A stretch of 64,000 nucleotides of DNA from Sphingomonas sp. PP-CE-3A-406 (GTDB taxonomy: Bacteria > Pseudomonadota > Alphaproteobacteria > Sphingomonadales > Sphingomonadaceae), in contig NZ_RCWY01000002.1 of the NCBI RefSeq assembly GCF_003688625.1, forward strand, positions 1,143,673-1,207,672, read 5' to 3'. The position numbers and the translations under genes are program-made. This document shows, piece after piece, positions 16,709 through 26,599 of this stretch. The notes beneath the pieces were generated by a model, which saw only the letters and a list, made by a program, of their open reading frames with translations, had not been told where the DNA came from and made no database searches. How positions within the stretch are numbered: the first letter of the stretch is position 1; every line of letters starts with the position of its first letter.

Positions 16709-19342
16709 ATGAGACTTGACCGCAGAACCTTGATGAGCACCGCCGCGTTGGCTGGCATCGCGACTTGGATGCCGAACCCGGCAACAGCAGACGCAGCGCC
16801 CAAGCGGAGGCGGCCGGCACGTGGTTCTTTTGGCCTTATCGCCAACGGTCGGCCAGCCGGTGTCCTGATCGACGCCGGGGCTGACAGCGCCGTCAAGCAT
16901 GTCGCGAGCAGCTTCGCGGCTGACCTCGAACGGGTCAGCGGGCAGGCAGCGCCGCGTCCGGCCCGTCCCGAGGAGGCGAGCGGCCCGCTGGTAATCATCG
17001 GCGTACTCGGCGGGAGCGCGATCATCGACCGCCTGGTCGCAGATGGCCGGCTTGACGCATCCGACCTGAAAGGCGAGTGGGAAGCCTTCCGCCAAGTCGT
17101 GGTCGATCGGCCGATGCCGGGCGTGCCTCGCGCACTGGTGATCGTCGGATCCGACCGCCGCGGCGCCGTGTTCGGCACCTATGACGTTTCTGAGCGGATT
17201 GGCGTGTCGCCCTGGCACTGGTTCGCCGACGTGCCCGTTGCCCGCCGCCGCAGCGTCTTCCTTTCCGCCGAACCACGCCGTGACCAGCCCAAGGTGCGGT
17301 ATCGCGGCTTCTTCATCAACGATGAGGCGCCAGCCTTCAGCAATTGGGCATTAGAGAAGTTCGGTGGCGCCAATTCCAAGATGTACGCCCACGTCTTTGA
17401 GCTCCTGCTCCGAATGAAGGGCAATTACCTGTGGCCGGCGATGTGGGCGCCTCGGGCGTTCAACGACGACGATCCGCAGAACAAGGTGCTGGCCGACGCG
17501 ATGGGCGTCGTCATGGGTACGTCGCATCACGAGCCGCTGACGCGCGCGCAGGACGAATGGCATCGTAACACCGCCGGTGGGGTGACCGGGGGCAAGTGGG
17601 ATTATACGACGAACCGGGACAACCTGCGTCGCTTCTGGCGCGGGGGCGTCGAGCGGATGATGTCCAAGGGCGACGGCCGCGGTTATGAAAGCCTGCTGAC
17701 GGTCGGCATGCGTGGCGACGGCGACGAGGCGATGGCAGAGGGCACTGCCACCGAGCTACTCGAGACAATCGTCGCGGATCAGCGCCGGATCATCGCCGAC
17801 GTCACCGGCCGCCCGGCGGAGCAGACTCCGCAGATGTGGGCGCTCTACAAGGAGGTCCAGGACTATTACGACCACGGCATGAAGGTGCCGGACGATGTGA
17901 CCCTGCTCTTCTCCGACGATAACTGGGGGCAGATCCGGCGGCTGCCGCCCGCCGGCGCCCCGCCACGCACGGGCGGCTACGGAGTCTACTATCACTTTGA
18001 CTACGTCGGGGTTCCCCGCAACTACAAGTGGATCAACACCAACCAGATCGAGAAGGTCTGGCAGCAGATGGACCTGGCCTACCAGCGGGGCGCACGCAAC
18101 ATCTGGATCGTCAACGTCGGCGACATCAAGCCCCTGGAGTTCCCCTTGAGCTTCTTCATGCGGCAGGCTTGGGACCCTGAGGCAATGACGCCTGCCGCGC
18201 TGGCTGCCTACCCCGAAGACTGGGCGACCGAAGTGTTCGGCCCCGAACACGCCAGGGGAATAGGTGAGTTGCTAGCGACCTATGGCCGCTATGCCGCACG
18301 CCGAAAGCCGGAGCTGATCGACCAAGACAGCTTTCCGCTTGGTGCGAGCACCGGCCGCGGGCCACTCGATGGCGGCGAGTTCGGCGCGATGGTGGCGGAA
18401 TGGGATGCGCTGGAAGCCCGCATGGCGGACGTACGCGGCCGGCTTGGGCCTGAGCAGCGCGACGCCTACTACCAACTCGTAGAGCATCCGATCTCGGCGC
18501 TCGCCAATCTTTATCGGCTCTACTACGCCGCCGCGTGGAACGCGCGCCTCGCGTCGAGCAACGACCCGAGAGCGAACGCCTTCGCTGACCAAGTCGAAGC
18601 AACCTTCCGGCGCGACCAGGAGCTGACCGACCGCTATCACTCGATGAAGGGCGGCAAGTGGAACGGGATGATGGCTCAGGTCCACATGAATTATGTGATC
18701 TGGAACGACCCGGTCCGGCAGAGCATGCCCAGCATCACGAGGGTGGGCGGCGACGTGCCCGAGGAAGAGCGTAACCGCCCTGCACGGTTCGTGCCCCGGG
18801 CAGCATCGCCGGCGGGCGTCATCGCGATCGAGGCAACCGCGTTCAGCAGGAAGCGCGACGCCAAGGGACTGGCCTGGACAGCGATTCCGAACCTGGGCCG
18901 CACCGGCGGCGCCTTGGTCCCGCTGCCGCAAGGCAGAGGCCCCACCACCGTAGCGGACCAGGTCTGCGTCGAGTACGACGTTCGCGTGAATAAGCCGGGT
19001 GCGGCTCGCCTCTCCCTGTACTTGGCTCCGACGCTGAACACGCTTGGCAAGGGCGGCGTCCGGATCGGTGTATCGGTGGACAACAGCGCTGTGCAGATAC
19101 TCGCCTCAAATTTGGAAGCGACCGGCGGGGCGCAGGACACTCCCGGCAAAGTTCAGTGGGCGGACGCCGTACGAAACAACGCCATCGTCGTGTCAGCCAG
19201 CCTGGGCGAACTGACCCGCGGCAGGCATACTATCAAGCTTTGGCGATTGGATGATAACGTCGTGCCGCAGAAGTTGGTGCTCAGTACGGCGTCTGTGCCG
19301 GAAACCTATCTTGGCCCCGAACCCGCCGCGAAACGGCTCTGA
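16709..19342 (+). CDS. GH115 xylan alpha-1,2-glucuronidase, Tat-exported
   Basis: 877 residues, a usual length for GH115, whose members remove (4-O-methyl)glucuronic acid from xylan side chains. The N-terminus has a twin-arginine signal (Asp-Arg-Arg-Thr-Leu-Met and a hydrophobic stretch to Ala-Thr-Ala), so it is exported folded. An N-terminal Rossmann-like domain (about 40-170) leads to the barrel with Tyr-Arg-Gly-Phe-Phe-Ile-Asn-Asp-Glu, Gly-Asn-Tyr-Leu-Trp-Pro-Ala-Met-Trp, and Asp-Asp-Asn-Trp-Gly-Gln-Ile-Arg. The C-terminal region resembles the family's Ig-like extension. No TonB receptor or other xylan genes are visible nearby, so it is an isolated hydrolase here. Confidence 0.9.
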   Translation: MRLDRRTLMSTAALAGIATWMPNPATADAAPKRRRPARGSFGLIANGRPAGVLIDAGADSAVKHVASSFAADLERVSGQAAPRPARPEEASGPLVIIGVLGGSAIIDRLVADGRLDASDLKGEWEAFRQVVVDRPMPGVPRALVIVGSDRRGAVFGTYDVSERIGVSPWHWFADVPVARRRSVFLSAEPRRDQPKVRYRGFFINDEAPAFSNWALEKFGGANSKMYAHVFELLLRMKGNYLWPAMWAPRAFNDDDPQNKVLADAMGVVMGTSHHEPLTRAQDEWHRNTAGGVTGGKWDYTTNRDNLRRFWRGGVERMMSKGDGRGYESLLTVGMRGDGDEAMAEGTATELLETIVADQRRIIADVTGRPAEQTPQMWALYKEVQDYYDHGMKVPDDVTLLFSDDNWGQIRRLPPAGAPPRTGGYGVYYHFDYVGVPRNYKWINTNQIEKVWQQMDLAYQRGARNIWIVNVGDIKPLEFPLSFFMRQAWDPEAMTPAALAAYPEDWATEVFGPEHARGIGELLATYGRYAARRKPELIDQDSFPLGASTGRGPLDGGEFGAMVAEWDALEARMADVRGRLGPEQRDAYYQLVEHPISALANLYRLYYAAAWNARLASSNDPRANAFADQVEATFRRDQELTDRYHSMKGGKWNGMMAQVHMNYVIWNDPVRQSMPSITRVGGDVPEEERNRPARFVPRAASPAGVIAIEATAFSRKRDAKGLAWTAIPNLGRTGGALVPLPQGRGPTTVADQVCVEYDVRVNKPGAARLSLYLAPTLNTLGKGGVRIGVSVDNSAVQILASNLEATGGAQDTPGKVQWADAVRNNAIVVSASLGELTRGRHTIKLWRLDDNVVPQKLVLSTASVPETYLGPEPAAKRL

Positions 19343-19527
19343 GTGATCTGGCCTCTGGGCAGCTGAGTGACCCACAATCGGTCGTTCAACGCGCTCGCCA
19401 GTCGTCCCAACTTTTGCCGGTCGTTCATATTGACAAAACGGGGGGCGGCACCAGCGGGAGCCGGCAACCTGCTTCGCGCATGCCGTGATCCATCATCGAC
19501 TGTTAAAAAGCGCTCCGCCTACCGGCT

Positions 19528-21549
19528 TCAAACATCTATCCATGTTAATTTGGGCCCTCGTAAGGCGTGCTTACTAAACTCGCGCTTGTCAGATATCGCT
19601 AAGGCCAAGCCCCTCCTGTGATTGAGTATTTCATCGGTCTCGCTTGCACTCAACGGCATGCCTAACAGGTACCCTTGCGCTTCCTGGCAGCCGAGCTCGC
19701 GCAGGATATCACGCACGGAGGCGTTTTCGACGCCTTCAGCGACCACACGTAGTTCTAAGCTTTCTGCCAACCGAATGATCGCCGAAACCATACGGTGAGC
19801 GGCGCTATCGGTATCGACGTTGGAAACGAACGAACGGTCGATCTTAAGTTTGTCGAAAGGCAGCATCCGGAGATGCTGAATAGACGAAAACCCGGTGCCG
19901 AAGTCGTCCAGAGCAAGAGAAATTCCCTGGTTCTTCAATGACTCGATGATCCGCTGGGCCGAAGCAGGATCAGAAATGAGGGCGTTTTCGGTGATTTCGA
20001 GGCAAATACGGCGCGCCGGGAAGCCCTGCCGTGTTAGCACTGCCAATATCTTTTCCGACAGCCACGGGTCGCGAAACTGGATCGGTGATAGGTTTATCGC
20101 GATAGTCAGTTCGGACGGCCATTTATTGGCGTCAAGGCACGCCCGTTCGAGGAGTTGCAACATGAGCTCATCGATCAGCCCGCACTCCTCAATAATCGGG
20201 ATGAAGCGACCGGGCTCAACCATAATGCCGTCGGCGCGGTTCCACCGAGCAAGCATTTCGAAACCAACGATATTGCCAGACGCCAGATCTACGATCGGTT
20301 GATAATATGGACGGAAGGCCTCTGTACCAAAATCCACGCGGATCTCACGCTCAAGCACAGCGCGAGCCACCAGCGCCTCTCCCATGACCGGCTTGTAAAA
20401 GCGATGTTGCGAACGACCACCCGATTTTGCCTCATACAAGGCGATGTCCGCGTGCTGCATCAACGCTTCACGGCTCGCGGCGTCGGTAGGGAAGCAGGAG
20501 ATCCCGATGCTAGCGCTGATATGGTGGAAGAACCGGTCGATCGGAAACGATGCAGCCATTTCACGGACGAGCTTATCCGCCATGACGTTCGCGGGACCGA
20601 TGCCGTCACCATCAAGCTGGAACGTGACGGCAAACTCGTCGCCACCAAGTCGGTAGACATTACCGGTAGGGATCACGAGCATGCGAAGCCGCGTCGCAAC
20701 TGCAACTAAAAGTTGGTCTCCAGCACCATGCCCGTACGCATCGTTCACGCCCTTGAACAAGTCCAGATCGATCATGAAAAGATACATCTGACTCCGCGGC
20801 GCACTGTGATAGAGAAATCCATCAAGATGCTCGGTAAGCGCACGCCTGTTTGCTAGGCCAGTCAGCACATCTTCGTAGGCCATTTTCTGCGCCGCAAGCT
20901 CTGCGGCTTGCGCGCGCTGTTGCTCGACCAGCATGTCAGCGCGAGACTGTAGCACTTGCCTGAAGCCTGCGTGGTTCGTAGCCAATGTCCGCAATATCAG
21001 TATGGCGACGATCAGGAAATTTGCGCCAACACTGAACAGCGACCAATCCGACGCTATAAACAGACGAGTCGTGACAGGCATCACGCCGAACAGCAAGACC
21101 ATATAGCCGGCACTCGGAAGTGCTTGCAGACAGAAGCAACAACTAATCGCTCCTACAAAAACGTAGAGCGAAATTGATACGCTGCGGATGGGTTCAGCTT
21201 CAGAAAACAGCAACGACCCCCACGTTCCGAAAACTAGGCTCAAAAGTGTAGCCGTGATGATAGTGCCGCGAAGATAGCGCCGAATCTGGTCAGGTTGCGC
21301 GATAATCGATCTGCGTCGGACCCAGAGAAGCGCGCGCGCAGCAATCGCAACCGATAACAGGATCGGTATGCCAAAACTCATCCCGAATGGTACGTCACGA
21401 AAAGACTCTATGCCGAGAAACAGGACGTTGATGAACATCAGCCCGTACATTAAGGGAATCTGGCGGCGCAACGCGGCATATTGCTCAAGAAGAAACGTGT
21501 CCGACGCCGGCATTCGGCGCAATCTGAATTCAGGTAGCCACTCGAACAT
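19528..21549 (-). CDS. Membrane GGDEF-EAL cyclic-di-GMP enzyme
   Basis: 673 residues. Six or so hydrophobic segments in the first ~200 form a membrane sensor region I cannot name. GGDEF domain follows with intact Gly-Gly-Asp-Glu-Phe and Asp-Leu-Asp-Leu-Phe-Lys, then an EAL domain in which the signature reads Glu-Met-Leu, with catalytic Glu kept and later Asp-Asp-Phe-Gly-Thr-Gly, Lys-Ile-Asp and Ala-Glu-Gly-Val-Glu. Both domains look competent, so either direction of cyclic-di-GMP turnover, or switching between them, is possible. It is monocistronic. Confidence 0.9.
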   Translation of the reverse strand: MFEWLPEFRLRRMPASDTFLLEQYAALRRQIPLMYGLMFINVLFLGIESFRDVPFGMSFGIPILLSVAIAARALLWVRRRSIIAQPDQIRRYLRGTIITATLLSLVFGTWGSLLFSEAEPIRSVSISLYVFVGAISCCFCLQALPSAGYMVLLFGVMPVTTRLFIASDWSLFSVGANFLIVAILILRTLATNHAGFRQVLQSRADMLVEQQRAQAAELAAQKMAYEDVLTGLANRRALTEHLDGFLYHSAPRSQMYLFMIDLDLFKGVNDAYGHGAGDQLLVAVATRLRMLVIPTGNVYRLGGDEFAVTFQLDGDGIGPANVMADKLVREMAASFPIDRFFHHISASIGISCFPTDAASREALMQHADIALYEAKSGGRSQHRFYKPVMGEALVARAVLEREIRVDFGTEAFRPYYQPIVDLASGNIVGFEMLARWNRADGIMVEPGRFIPIIEECGLIDELMLQLLERACLDANKWPSELTIAINLSPIQFRDPWLSEKILAVLTRQGFPARRICLEITENALISDPASAQRIIESLKNQGISLALDDFGTGFSSIQHLRMLPFDKLKIDRSFVSNVDTDSAAHRMVSAIIRLAESLELRVVAEGVENASVRDILRELGCQEAQGYLLGMPLSASETDEILNHRRGLALAISDKREFSKHALRGPKLTWIDV

Positions 21550-22255
21550 TATTTCGGTCCCTTAACGACCGTCATTAGCAACAAAGGGTTCATAAAATGT
21601 TGAGAACGAACGCGGACCGAAGCTTTTTCCGCCAGGTAGCCTTCGCAGTTTGACGCAAAAATGGAACTGCCGATCATTTCAGATCTCCCCGAAATAACGA
21701 ACGTTAAATGATCTGACCTCCGCCCCGATGGGTACTTTTTTGAAGTTAAATACGTCCAATCCTTGTTATGTAGTTGGCACCGACGCCTTCCCGAAACCGG
21801 TCGTTCGTTCATGTGATCCGCAGTGGCCGACATCGGGAGCTTTGATGCCAGGCGCTTTTAGGATGGGACCGGTCGAAAGCCGACTGTTCCCGGTGTCACG
21901 GTCGTTCGGTTGTCAATTCAACAGTTAGAGCGATCTCCGATCAGGTTGGATCACTGGCACGGAGGCGATTTCGGCACGGTACGAGGCGGGAGGAGGGCGC
22001 GATGCTGAATCATCGACGAGCAACGCTGTACTGTGTTGAAAGCGGCCCGCCGCAAAGCGGGCGCCCGAAGGGCGATGCCGGTAATGCAACGTGGTCGGAG
22101 AACCGCTTAGAGCATGATGATATTACGATGAGCCGTTCGCGCCTATGCTGTCGAAGCCATGCCCTTATCTTCGCCGCAGCAGCATAGGAAAACGGTACTT
22201 CGACAGGCTCAGCACGAACCGAGCTAGGCAAGGGTCAATTCACCGCCATTTTGCT
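21550..22255. other. Intergenic region with REP-like palindromes
   Basis: About 700 bases without a credible gene. It contains the upstream region of the GGDEF-EAL gene and, near 22047-22080, back-to-back GC palindromes (GCCCGC...GCGGGC and GCCCGAAGGGC). Near 22196-22222 it has a segment of the common dispersed type 'cttcgacaggctcagcac'. Such copies are usually REP-like repeats. Nothing else is recognised. Confidence 0.5.
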
Positions 22256-23677
22256 CTACGGCTGGCGCTCGTACCGTCCCTTGGCGCCCTCGATAAACAG
22301 CGCGGTACCCGCGATGCGCAGGCGCAACGTGTCGAACGGCCGCGCCATTAGTTGCTGCCGATCGAAGCCGATCCGGACGATCCCGTGTTGCAGGGGTGCG
22401 AAGGTGATCGTCATGTCACTCGCAATCGGCGCCTCGGTGTGAATGGTAAGGCTGACGGCCTTCGTTGCGCCGCGCGGGGCGAACGCAAAGCCGCTCCTGC
22501 CGGTGACCAGCTTCTCCTTAGTGCCATTCGCAAAGTGCAGCGTGACGGGGAGGTTGCGCGCGGGCTGGTCCGACGCGGGATCGAAGATCCTGATCGCCAC
22601 GCCCGGGGAGGTTCGCACGGTACCGCTTTCGGCCGCGTCGGCTGGCGACATGGTGCACGCCGCGGGCAGCGTCGGATCGGCTAGCGTGGGTTCCGGCAAG
22701 CCCGCCGCACGTGCGGCCTCGATCGCCAGCGCGCGCGCATCCTGCCAATCGGACAATGCCTGTCGCACCTGCGGGGCAGCTGGCTCTGCCCCGGTCGACG
22801 GACCATCTGACATCAGTCGAGCAGCCAGGAGCTCCGCATTCGTCCTGGCAACGTTCGCAGCGCGCAATGCCGTGGCGGCGCGCTGTTGAAGGATTGTCGT
22901 GGACGGCGCGGGGGCATTGTCGGCGGTCGTCAGAGGCGTCGCGGAAACAAATGGTTCTGGGAAGATCGGGCAGCGGGCGCGGATCGTGGCCTCGATCTCG
23001 CTGCGCTGGTACCGCCGACGTTCGTTTTCGGTCTCCTCATCCCACGGCGCGGTGGACAAGTAGGAGAAGAGCGGCTTCTGCGCGCTTGGTGCGGACGCCA
23101 CGAGCACGACCTCGTCGCGCTCGACGTGCCACATGCCCTGCGCCTCCTGGTCCAGCGCACCGTAACTCAACGCCCAGTCGAATTGGCCGTCTGGCCGCAG
23201 CAACAGCTCGGATCCGGTCTCCATCACACCCATGAGGTAATAATGGCCAACGAGCACGGCAGGTGTAGCGTGGCCGCCGTTGGCACGCGCGTCGGCAGGC
23301 GTGCCCTGCGTCGAGGGGGCATCGGCAGGAGTGAGCGCATCCAGTGCGTCGCTCAGGTGACACGACTTGCCCGGTTGATAGTCGAGAAACTCGGCAACGG
23401 TCAGGACGTTACGATCACCCTCCTCGCTATAGCTGCCCATCACGTCGGCAGACGCGCGCCGGCCATCCTTGCGATAGCGGGCGACCGCCTGACCTCCCGA
23501 CACATCGCGCAGCAGGTAGCGCGACGCCGCCAGATCGCACCGCGTGAGGATGACCTCGCCTCGCTCGATTGACAGAGTACCGATGAAGCTGTCCATGCCG
23601 GAGAGTTGCGCATACGCCGGCAGCGGCGCGACCAGTGCCAGCGAGACGACGATCGCGCGGTGCCAATTCCGTCTCAC
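22256..23677 (-). CDS. Hypothetical exported protein
   Basis: 473 residues. Signal peptide of 23 residues ending Ala-Tyr-Ala. The first half contains two similar segments that include a Tyr followed by Glu/Asp-rich strands (around 'Gly-Ser-Tyr-Ser-Glu-Glu' and 'Gly-His-Tyr-Tyr-Leu-Met'), like lipocalin-type META or copper-resistance modules. The middle is helical and Ala-rich. The C-terminal ~110 residues look like a beta-sandwich domain. No family recognised. It overlaps the upstream gene by four bases (ATGA), so the two form an operon. Confidence 0.6.
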   Translation of the reverse strand: MRRNWHRAIVVSLALVAPLPAYAQLSGMDSFIGTLSIERGEVILTRCDLAASRYLLRDVSGGQAVARYRKDGRRASADVMGSYSEEGDRNVLTVAEFLDYQPGKSCHLSDALDALTPADAPSTQGTPADARANGGHATPAVLVGHYYLMGVMETGSELLLRPDGQFDWALSYGALDQEAQGMWHVERDEVVLVASAPSAQKPLFSYLSTAPWDEETENERRRYQRSEIEATIRARCPIFPEPFVSATPLTTADNAPAPSTTILQQRAATALRAANVARTNAELLAARLMSDGPSTGAEPAAPQVRQALSDWQDARALAIEAARAAGLPEPTLADPTLPAACTMSPADAAESGTVRTSPGVAIRIFDPASDQPARNLPVTLHFANGTKEKLVTGRSGFAFAPRGATKAVSLTIHTEAPIASDMTITFAPLQHGIVRIGFDRQQLMARPFDTLRLRIAGTALFIEGAKGRYERQP

Positions 23678-24285
23678 AGCGATGTCCCATCCTTGTCCAG
23701 CATATCGAACCGATATGCGCAGCCGTAGAGTGTCTTGCCGGGGTGCGTGGTGACGTTGGAGATCGTTCGGGCGACTACCATGCGGCTGCCATAGCCGTCC
23801 TTGCCCGCGGGTTCGGTGACGTCGGTCATGATCCGCTCGCCCAGGAACTTGCGAAAGGGGAACTCGGCTTCCGCCTGGGCGCGGGTCACCTTACCCGAGG
23901 CGGCCATCGCGTCGATCATCGGCTGAGCCGACATGCTGTTGTCGATCTTTTCGGCACGCGCCACGATGGCGGGGTCCGCGACGTCGAGCACCGCGAGGAT
24001 GGCATCGCCGGTAAACGCGACCCGGCGCGTGCTGTATGACCCCGCGACGGTAATCAGCTTCGGCAGGTCATATTCGGCGATGAACGAATTGGGCGAGGCG
24101 ATCTTCTTCCATCCCCGCGTCCGCGCGAGCTGCTCCTCGCCATCGATCGCCATGGCGAAGCGCATGTAACCGGGAACGTCCAGGCGGCAGCTAACGGCAT
24201 CGATCTCGGAGACATCAGCCGGGTCGGTCTCCGCGGCGGTCTGCTGGAGCATCGCGGCGAGCATCAGGGCGTAGAGAATGAGCAT
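23674..24285 (-). CDS. Hypothetical exported protein, first gene of a pair
   Basis: 203 residues with a short signal peptide (to about residue 18). The rest is a mixed alpha/beta sequence with two Cys (Ser-Cys-Arg near residue 33 and Gly-Cys-Ala-Tyr near 189) that could form a disulphide. No known motif. Its stop overlaps the start of the 473-residue exported protein, so they are likely made together in the periplasm. Confidence 0.6.
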   Translation of the reverse strand: MLILYALMLAAMLQQTAAETDPADVSEIDAVSCRLDVPGYMRFAMAIDGEEQLARTRGWKKIASPNSFIAEYDLPKLITVAGSYSTRRVAFTGDAILAVLDVADPAIVARAEKIDNSMSAQPMIDAMAASGKVTRAQAEAEFPFRKFLGERIMTDVTEPAGKDGYGSRMVVARTISNVTTHPGKTLYGCAYRFDMLDKDGTSL

Positions 24286-24515
24286 TGACGGACGTTAGGG
24301 TTGCAGCCAGAATTTGCCAGCAACATCGCTGCAGCAGGGCCGGCCGGTTTCCATTCCCCCCGTTTCGTGCCAACGAGCGCCTGTAGCACCGGCTAAAAAA
24401 CATCATTGCACGGTTGAGAAGCTGTTCTACCGCTACAATCATACCCCTTTGAATGCCCCTTTTATAGTGATTGAGGATGGGGGCCCCAGGCATCGATACG
24501 GACCTCACCAACTCA

Positions 24516-24770
24516 TTAGTGTGGACGCCGACTTGCCTCCAGGGCTGCGACACCATCTGCGGCCATCGCGTTCCACTCCGCCTTGGTATGGCAGACCCTT
24601 TTAGAAAAGCGCGATCCGGTAGTCTCTTTAGATCGACAGATCAGTTTTTCCGCAGTCACCGGCTTGGCAGCTGCCACGACAGAAGGGGGCGTGGTAGGCG
24701 CAGTTTGATGAGCCGCCGCACCCGAAGCCATTAATATGGTTGCCACCGGCAGCATCATAAACTTTCCCAT
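24516..24770 (-). CDS. Small exported Cys-pair protein
   Basis: 84 residues with a signal peptide ending Gly-Ala-Ala-Ala. The core is Leu-Ile-Cys-Arg-Ser-x-Glu-x-Thr-Gly-Ser-Arg-x4-Val-Cys-x-Thr-x2-Glu-Trp, a two-Cys motif that recurs in short exported sphingomonad proteins. One disulphide in the periplasm is likely. Function unknown. Stands alone. Confidence 0.65.
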   Translation of the reverse strand: MGKFMMLPVATILMASGAAAHQTAPTTPPSVVAAAKPVTAEKLICRSKETTGSRFSKRVCHTKAEWNAMAADGVAALEASRRPH

Positions 24771-24976
24771 CGTATACTCCTCGGCCCAGAGCTTTCAGAG
24801 CCTAGCGGAGCTATTTCGACAATCAAGGGCTCAAGATCACTGGCAGACTTCCTAATCGACCTCTGGCACCTCTTTATCTAGGTCAGTTGTATTAACGTAT
24901 CTATGATGCCAAGTATGCAACGGGCCGCATCATACAGCGTTAAGTCGATATGGCCGACAGAGGGGCGTGATTAATA

Positions 24977-25921
24977 GTGTCAGATGCATTTGGTACTGCA
25001 CACGCCGCCTTGGCGTTTCTGGAATCCCACCATCTTCAGCCCACGACGGCCAATTACGCGTTCGCTCTAGAGGTCGTCAGCGACCTAGACGGACCATTAG
25101 CGCGGGCTGTAGCGCTTGAAACGGATGGCGGACTGAGGCTGACGCCGAGGTCTCTAAACGAACTAAGTCAGCGCTTCTTGGCAACAAAATCCGGGACCGC
25201 GGCGCGCATGGAAGACGCTGTCCAGAGCCATGCGACCCAGTTGGGATCATTGACATCGGATGCGCAATTACTGACGAAATCCCTGAGTGATGACGTCACC
25301 GCCATGGCGGTGGAGGTCCAAGACTGGCCTGATTCAAACGCTCTAGTGGCACGACTGACCGACGCTGAACGTGAACTCGCCGATCTGCGCAGGGATGTAG
25401 CTAAACTACAGGCCAACTTGGGATCGCTAAGCGAGCAACGCACAGATCCTACACGCGATACAGCTACGCAGGCATTGACCTCCGAAGGGGCTCGTCCTCT
25501 TTTTGCGCGGCTCGGCGAACAAAATCGTGCGTACGTCATGATGATATTCAGCGTCGCTGATCTCAGCAATATCAACGAACGTTTCGGTCACCCTGTAGGT
25601 GACAATGTGCTGAGCGCATTCGTCGCCAACCTGCGGCAGGTTTTAAAAAACGAAGAGATCATCCGTTGGACCGGCAACGAGTTCATGGTCGTGGTTACCG
25701 ATGTCGCGCTGGCGAACGCCCGCTTACTTGCAGAGGAGGTCCTTGCAGCATTCGCGACCAGGCGCCTAAAATTACGCGGAAGCGGGGAGTGGATCGGAAT
25801 GGTGACCGGCTCGGCCGGCATCGTCGTGGGACAGGGCGCCGACCAAGCTGCGGCTCTGATACAGGCTCGGGCTAAATTGTATCGAGCGACGATAAAGGGG
25901 CTAGGACAGGTTGAGGCGTAA
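24977..25921 (+). CDS. Degenerate GGDEF-domain protein
   Basis: 314 residues from GTG with AGGGG upstream. The N-terminal ~110 residues are helical, followed by a coiled coil (about 120-155) and a GGDEF-fold domain. The signature is Thr-Gly-Asn-Glu-Phe instead of Gly-Gly-Asp/Glu-Glu-Phe, and the metal-site strand reads Phe-Ser-Val-Ala-Asp-Leu rather than Asp-x-Asp. Cyclase activity is therefore unlikely; a GTP- or cyclic-di-GMP-binding or protein-interaction role is more plausible. The flanking PilZ gene and the GGDEF-EAL gene place it in a cyclic-di-GMP neighbourhood. Confidence 0.8.
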   Translation: MSDAFGTAHAALAFLESHHLQPTTANYAFALEVVSDLDGPLARAVALETDGGLRLTPRSLNELSQRFLATKSGTAARMEDAVQSHATQLGSLTSDAQLLTKSLSDDVTAMAVEVQDWPDSNALVARLTDAERELADLRRDVAKLQANLGSLSEQRTDPTRDTATQALTSEGARPLFARLGEQNRAYVMMIFSVADLSNINERFGHPVGDNVLSAFVANLRQVLKNEEIIRWTGNEFMVVVTDVALANARLLAEEVLAAFATRRLKLRGSGEWIGMVTGSAGIVVGQGADQAAALIQARAKLYRATIKGLGQVEA

Positions 25922-25965
25922 TTGCTGCGCTCTTAGCTGAAATGGTGATCTTGATGAGGGCAAAT

Positions 25966-26142
25966 ATGACCGATCGCGAGGCTTGGTTGAAGGCAGGCGA
26001 AATCGTAGCAGCTCATGGAAGCGATTCCGCACGATATGTGCTGAGATCGCTTGGAGATATTTTATCCTCGGGCGATGGAGCTGAGGATTGGCGCCGGGTC
26101 GCCTTAGCAGTCGACGATATCCTCGCAACACCCCTGCAATAA
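25966..26142 (+). CDS. Small DUF6961-like protein
   Basis: 58 residues from the ATG preceded by GAGG; an earlier ATG at 25942 is possible. The pattern Ala-Gly-Glu-Ile-Val-Ala-Ala-His-Gly, Tyr-Val-Leu-x2-Leu-x-Asp, Gly-Asp, Trp-x-Arg-Val-Ala-x-Ala-Val-Asp fits the short all-helical DUF6961 proteins. Function unknown. It follows the degenerate GGDEF gene and precedes two coupled tiny ORFs. Confidence 0.55.
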   Translation: MTDREAWLKAGEIVAAHGSDSARYVLRSLGDILSSGDGAEDWRRVALAVDDILATPLQ

Positions 26143-26144
26143 TT

Positions 26145-26231
26145 ATGAACCGTGTCGAAGCGCTGGCACGGCAGGCGCTGGCGAGCTTCGAGCTCGTTCT
26201 GCAAGTCTATGCCGACAATGAAGGGGGATGA
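26145..26231 (+). CDS. Possible 28-residue peptide coupled to the next gene
   Basis: An ATG three bases after the DUF6961-like stop opens 28 codons, all helix-favouring (Ala-Leu-Ala-Arg-Gln-Ala-Leu-Ala-x-Phe-Glu-Leu-Val-Leu). The stop overlaps the next ATG by four bases (ATGA), a pattern unlikely by chance next to two other small genes. Its last codons also carry the GGGGG that could serve as ribosome site for the next gene, so it may act as a leader. Confidence 0.35.
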   Translation: MNRVEALARQALASFELVLQVYADNEGG

Positions 26232-26542
26232 GCTGGTTCATGCTCAGCTTGCTCGAATCAGCGGAGCCGGAATATGCTCATGGCACGGCAGATTTTGATG
26301 ATTGCGCAGATCCTGAACTCGGCGCGGCGTGCAATCGCCTCGCTGCTTGGGTCGAGCCGATGCCTGAAGGCCTGGTGATCGATCCCGCATCAGGGCTGAC
26401 GGAGGAGGACCTCGCGATAATTCTGCGTCGGCTCTACGCTACGCGTGAGGATCTGCCCGCTCCTATCCTGAGTATGGACGAAGTCCCGCGGGCCCACGTC
26501 AGTCCATCGGTGCCGCTGACCAAGAGAGGGCGGTGGGGTTGA
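26228..26542 (+). CDS. Small hypothetical protein
   Basis: 104 residues, acidic N-terminal part (Asp-Phe-Asp-Asp-Cys-Ala-Asp-Pro-Glu) and a helical middle with Leu-Thr-Glu-Glu-Asp-Leu-Ala-Ile-Ile-Leu-Arg-Arg-Leu, no signal peptide. Coupled by ATGA overlap to the tiny ORF before it. Not recognised. Confidence 0.45.
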   Translation: MSWFMLSLLESAEPEYAHGTADFDDCADPELGAACNRLAAWVEPMPEGLVIDPASGLTEEDLAIILRRLYATREDLPAPILSMDEVPRAHVSPSVPLTKRGRWG

Positions 26543-26599
26543 TCGCCTGATGGGGCTTTTGTGGCCCCTTTCTTGCCTAAGCCAGGCGTTTCCTGTCCG

